A DNA stretch of 64,000 nucleotides. Source: Lachnospiraceae bacterium. GTDB lineage: Bacteria > Bacillota > Clostridia > Lachnospirales > Lachnospiraceae. The notes beneath the pieces were generated by a model. That model had not been told where the DNA came from. It searched no databases and saw only the letters and a list, made by a program, of their open reading frames with translations. The stretch lies in the NCBI GenBank assembly GCA_017555455.1, contig JAFZGJ010000195.1:23284-87283 (forward strand). Direction: 5' to 3'. The position numbers and the translations under genes are program-made. Position 1 is the first letter of the stretch. Each line of letters begins with the position of its first letter. Below, piece after piece: positions 61,983-64,000 of this stretch.

Positions 61983-62011
61983 ATTATACCATATTTTTTC
62001 TTATTTATCAA
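61983..62011 (-). promoter_or_regulatory. Promoter of the 192-residue gene
   Basis: Minus strand TTGATA (62006-62011) - 17 nt - TATAAT (61983-61988). Confidence 0.7.
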
Positions 62012-62039
62012 ACATATTAACCACCGCCCGCGCAATATA

Positions 62040-62080
62040 AAGATGATATATCTTAAGCGAAGCGAAAGATATATCATCTT
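62040..62080. terminator. Perfect 15-bp hairpin between minus-strand genes
   Basis: AAGATGATATATCTT - AAGCGAAGCGA - AAGATATATCATCTT. It lies between the stop of the HTH gene (62190) and the promoter of the 192-residue gene. The T-run is weak on either strand, so terminator function is plausible, not certain. Confidence 0.55.
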
Positions 62081-62121
62081 GTCTCTTTATTATTTAGTTA
62101 TTATTAATATTATTTAGATTT

Positions 62122-62185
62122 ACTAGTAAAAATTGTGCAAAGCAACTAGTAAAAATTGTTCAAAGCAACTAGTAAAAATTGTGCA
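62122..62185. repeat. Iteron-like repeats, downstream cluster (three copies)
   Basis: ACTAGTAAAAATTGTGCA at 62122-62139 and 62168-62185, with a GTTCA variant at 62145-62162; period 23 bp, about two helical turns. The same unit occurs twice upstream of the adjacent gene. Same helical face spacing suggests cooperative binding by one protein. Confidence 0.8.
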
Positions 62186-62189
62186 ATAA

Positions 62190-62804
62190 TTACTCCATAT
62201 TTCTTACTTTAGTATTAAAATTAGTTAATCGCATTTTTTTCATTTTTCCATCATAATAACTACAATAATCTATTAAACCATTATTTTTTAAACACAATAA
62301 AATATCATTCAATTCTTTATAAGTAGCAGAATTATTATTAGGCTTCTTTCCAATGTGCCCGCCCAATTCCTCTAAAGTGAATTCATACTAAGAACCTTTA
62401 TAATTCCACCTTTGTCCTAAATAAATATATGCTTTATAAACAGGTTCTTTTACAGTATTATTTAAAAAACGGATAGTATCTACTTCCATTTTAAAATACA
62501 TTTTTTCTTTATTTTTATTTATAATATATCTATCTTTATCTTCAAAAATATACTATTCTTTAATTAAATAATTTAAATGCGTTCTAACGGTATTTCTACT
62601 ACCTACTCCAATAATAGCGGCAATTTGAGTCTAATTTGGAAGATCTTTTTTAAAAACAACAGTTTGAGAATCTACTCCATAAGAATTTTCTAATAAAAAA
62701 GCATAAAGCATTTCATCAACCTTTTTATCAGTTAAAAAAGTTTTATCTTCATCATATAAAGTTGTATCAGCTGGAAAATGTTTATAAATAATCTTATTCT
62801 CCAT
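62190..62804 (-). CDS. Winged-helix/HTH protein, candidate replication initiator or autoregulator (204 aa), three TAGs
   Basis: ATG at 62804 (MENKIIYKHFPADTTLYDED) with AGGAGGTG upstream; stop TAA. Three TAGs: LPN-TAG-TQIAAI, KE-TAG-YIFED and GS-TAG-YEFTL. The segment TQIAAIIGVGSRNTVRTHLN is a classical helix-turn-helix (about residues 61-80); a second domain (EFTLEELGGHIGKKPNNNSA) may be another winged helix. Two winged helices flanked by iterons resemble plasmid/phage replication initiators, but a transcription regulator fits too. It is the only gene outside the structural block found to need TAG recoding. A -10 (TATAAT, 62822-62827) lies just before the ribosome site. Confidence 0.68.
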
Positions 62805-62837
62805 TTTATAATTCACCTCCTATTATATTTAAAACCT

Positions 62838-62970
62838 TTTTGCACAAAAATTATTAAAATTGACCACTAACTAGTAAAAATTGTGCAGAAATTTTGTGCA
62901 AAAAGGTAAAAATCTTAAAAATTACTCGAAGTAACTAGTAAAAATTGTGCAAAAATTTTGTGCAATCATT
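62838..62970. repeat. Iteron-like repeats, upstream cluster
   Basis: ACTAGTAAAAATTGTGCA at 62870-62887 and 62934-62951, each followed by (A/G)AAATTTTGTGCAA; plus an inverted TTGCACAAAAATT at 62839-62851 over the expected -35 of the HTH gene. The core shared by all is TTGTGCA. Confidence 0.78.
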
Positions 62971-63085
62971 CTAATCTCGACAGTAAACCGTCACGAAATT
63001 CTCGTAAAATCGTCTTTTTCGAAAAATGTTAAACCTTTAACATCTACTTAAAACGCATCCATTTTTCAACCTTTAAGTTTCCATA

Positions 63086-63114
63086 TTGATTTATTATAAA
63101 AAATATTATATAAT
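63086..63114 (+). promoter_or_regulatory. Early promoter
   Basis: TTGATT - 17 nt - TATAAT, about 47 nt before the start at 63161. Two AACCTTTAA repeats precede it (63031-63039, 63069-63077). Confidence 0.7.
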
Positions 63115-63160
63115 ATATATGTAATAAGAAATAAAAAAAACAAAAGAGAGGTTGATTTCC

Positions 63161-63388
63161 ATGGCTCGTTATATTAAATTTCCTATCAAAGATAAAAACA
63201 ACGCAATTATCGATTTAGCAGAAGTAATTGCCCTGACAAGAAAAAAAGAATATATCGAAGTTGATTTTAAATGCGGTCGTTGCATTCACTATCATTGTGA
63301 AAATGAATCTCAAGCAAAAACAGTCTTTGAGCACATTTGGAATAACATGACGCTCGAACATATGTTCGGTTCGAAGGAGGATAAATAA
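63161..63388 (+). CDS. Hypothetical early protein (75 aa)
   Basis: ATG at 63161 (MARYIKFPIKDKNNAIIDLA) with GAGAGG upstream; stop TAA. Small alpha/beta protein with KCGRCIHYHCENE, a Cys/His cluster that could bind metal. Not recognised. Coupled to the next gene (GGAGG inside its end, 1-nt gap). Confidence 0.55.
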   Translation: MARYIKFPIKDKNNAIIDLAEVIALTRKKEYIEVDFKCGRCIHYHCENESQAKTVFEHIWNNMTLEHMFGSKEDK

Positions 63389-63389
63389 T

Positions 63390-63632
63390 ATGCCATATGT
63401 ATATGTACCGTCTGAAACAGTAGACAAACTCTATGAAATCATGGATGAATACATCTTTTCCAGTTCTGAATACTATTCTTCTGCTATCACCGCAATAAGA
63501 GACTATCTTGAAGAACTTAATATTTATTATACCGAAGAACAAATTGGCGATGCTGGCGGTGGGTCCTATGCAGTATCCTGGATCGAGCAGAATAACCCAG
63601 TATTAATTATTTTTAATTATATTAACGCTTAA
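63390..63632 (+). CDS. Hypothetical early protein (80 aa)
   Basis: ATG at 63390 (MPYVYVPSETVDKLYEIMDE) with AAGGAGG upstream; stop TAA. Helical, Tyr-rich. Not recognised. Confidence 0.5.
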   Translation: MPYVYVPSETVDKLYEIMDEYIFSSSEYYSSAITAIRDYLEELNIYYTEEQIGDAGGGSYAVSWIEQNNPVLIIFNYINA

Positions 63633-63649
63633 AAAAAAAGGAATAGATA

Positions 63650-64000
63650 ATGAAAAATAAAGAAAAATATATTGATGATATTATCGAAGTAATGAAAGAT
63701 TGTAGTAAAGAATGTACTTTCCGTGCTGAAAAAATGCTTAAAAGTAAAGATGGAATCTGTTCTAAAGAAATAGACTATTGCGATGAATGTGATATAAGAT
63801 TTTATGAATGGCTTGAAGAAGAATATGAGCCACCAAAAGTTGATTGGAAATCAGTTCCCGCGAATACTATTATTGAAGTACGCGATTATGAAGATGCCTC
63901 TTGGATTAAAAGGGTATTCGCTTTTTATAATGAAAAATCAAATTATCCTTATGTATGTATTGGTAATGTAAAATATAATTACGGTTTAGCAGTTAGTTGG
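63650..64000 (+). CDS. Hypothetical protein with Cys-rich N-terminus (partial)
   Basis: ATG at 63650 (MKNKEKYIDDIIEVMKDCSK) with AAAAAGGAATAG upstream; open to the window edge (117 codons). Six Cys in about 40 residues (CSKEC, C, CDEC) suggest a zinc-binding N-terminus; IIEVRDYEDASWIKRVFAFY follows. Not recognised. Confidence 0.5.
   Translation, partial: MKNKEKYIDDIIEVMKDCSKECTFRAEKMLKSKDGICSKEIDYCDECDIRFYEWLEEEYEPPKVDWKSVPANTIIEVRDYEDASWIKRVFAFYNEKSNYPYVCIGNVKYNYGLAVSW

Noticed and set aside
62122..62185. CRISPR-like array
   Set aside because: Three near-identical 18-bp units separated by only 5 bp, with no spacers and no cas genes; an iteron pattern fits better.

Overview
The window is about two thirds of the structural and early region of a large, AT-rich, tailed double-stranded DNA phage with a long, probably non-contractile tail. 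The host is most likely a Gram-positive Bacillota (gut Clostridia/Bacilli type). This rests on strong GGAGG-type ribosome sites, a dozen or so near-consensus sigma-A promoters (TTGACA-17-TATAAT), an LL-H-type holin, PcfJ- and AbrB-like proteins and virion genes of a type I associate with Bacillota gut phages. Host assignment is inference.

The main property is that TAG is read as an amino acid, almost certainly glutamine (translation table 15). On the minus strand from about 49.5 kb down to 0.5 kb the reading frames look shattered, but every internal break I read is TAG. Genes end only in TAA or TGA. Read with TAG as Gln, about 28 fragment families collapse into complete, tightly packed phage genes. 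They include a 2,822-codon tape measure gene with about 58 TAGs and a 3,187-codon tail adhesin gene with about 27 TAGs. The coordinates below follow that reading.

Left arm (minus strand, 49,467 down to 1), in order of transcription: zinc-ribbon protein, TerS-like zinc-ribbon protein, large terminase, a freestanding endonuclease, portal, protease/scaffold fusion, head protein, major capsid, five connector/neck genes, a neck or chaperone gene, major tail protein (with a possible +1 frameshift extension), a 521-residue TAG-rich protein, tail chaperone-like protein and tape measure. Then come distal tail/baseplate proteins, the giant adhesin (Ig-like, LamG-like, CotH-like and BspA/DUF285-type leucine-rich repeats), several fibre proteins, holin and three small virion-associated genes. 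One excellent promoter (49,486-49,514) starts the block. Terminator hairpins sit directly after the major capsid, major tail, chaperone, tape-measure and other genes, mostly with no visible promoter behind them, so partial termination probably sets expression levels.

Right arm (49.5-64 kb), mostly plus strand: short early genes, most with their own promoter. I recognise a HAD phosphatase, a PcfJ-like protein, a DnaQ-type exonuclease, an AbrB-like regulator and a UPF0316/DUF5698-like membrane protein. None of the plus-strand genes contains an internal TAG, and one (the HAD gene) ends in TAG. Thus the early genes read the same under either code while the late genes require recoding. Early intergenic regions carry two repeat families: nine GTTAGC-N4-GCTAAC palindromes, and a composite element (GC-rich hairpin, TTTCCA, then TGGCAATTTTT). 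At 62.1-63.0 kb a minus-strand winged-helix-type gene with three TAGs is flanked by five iteron-like repeats, a candidate replication origin or autoregulated switch. No tRNA, suppressor tRNA, release factor, integrase, polymerase or CRISPR array was found in the window.
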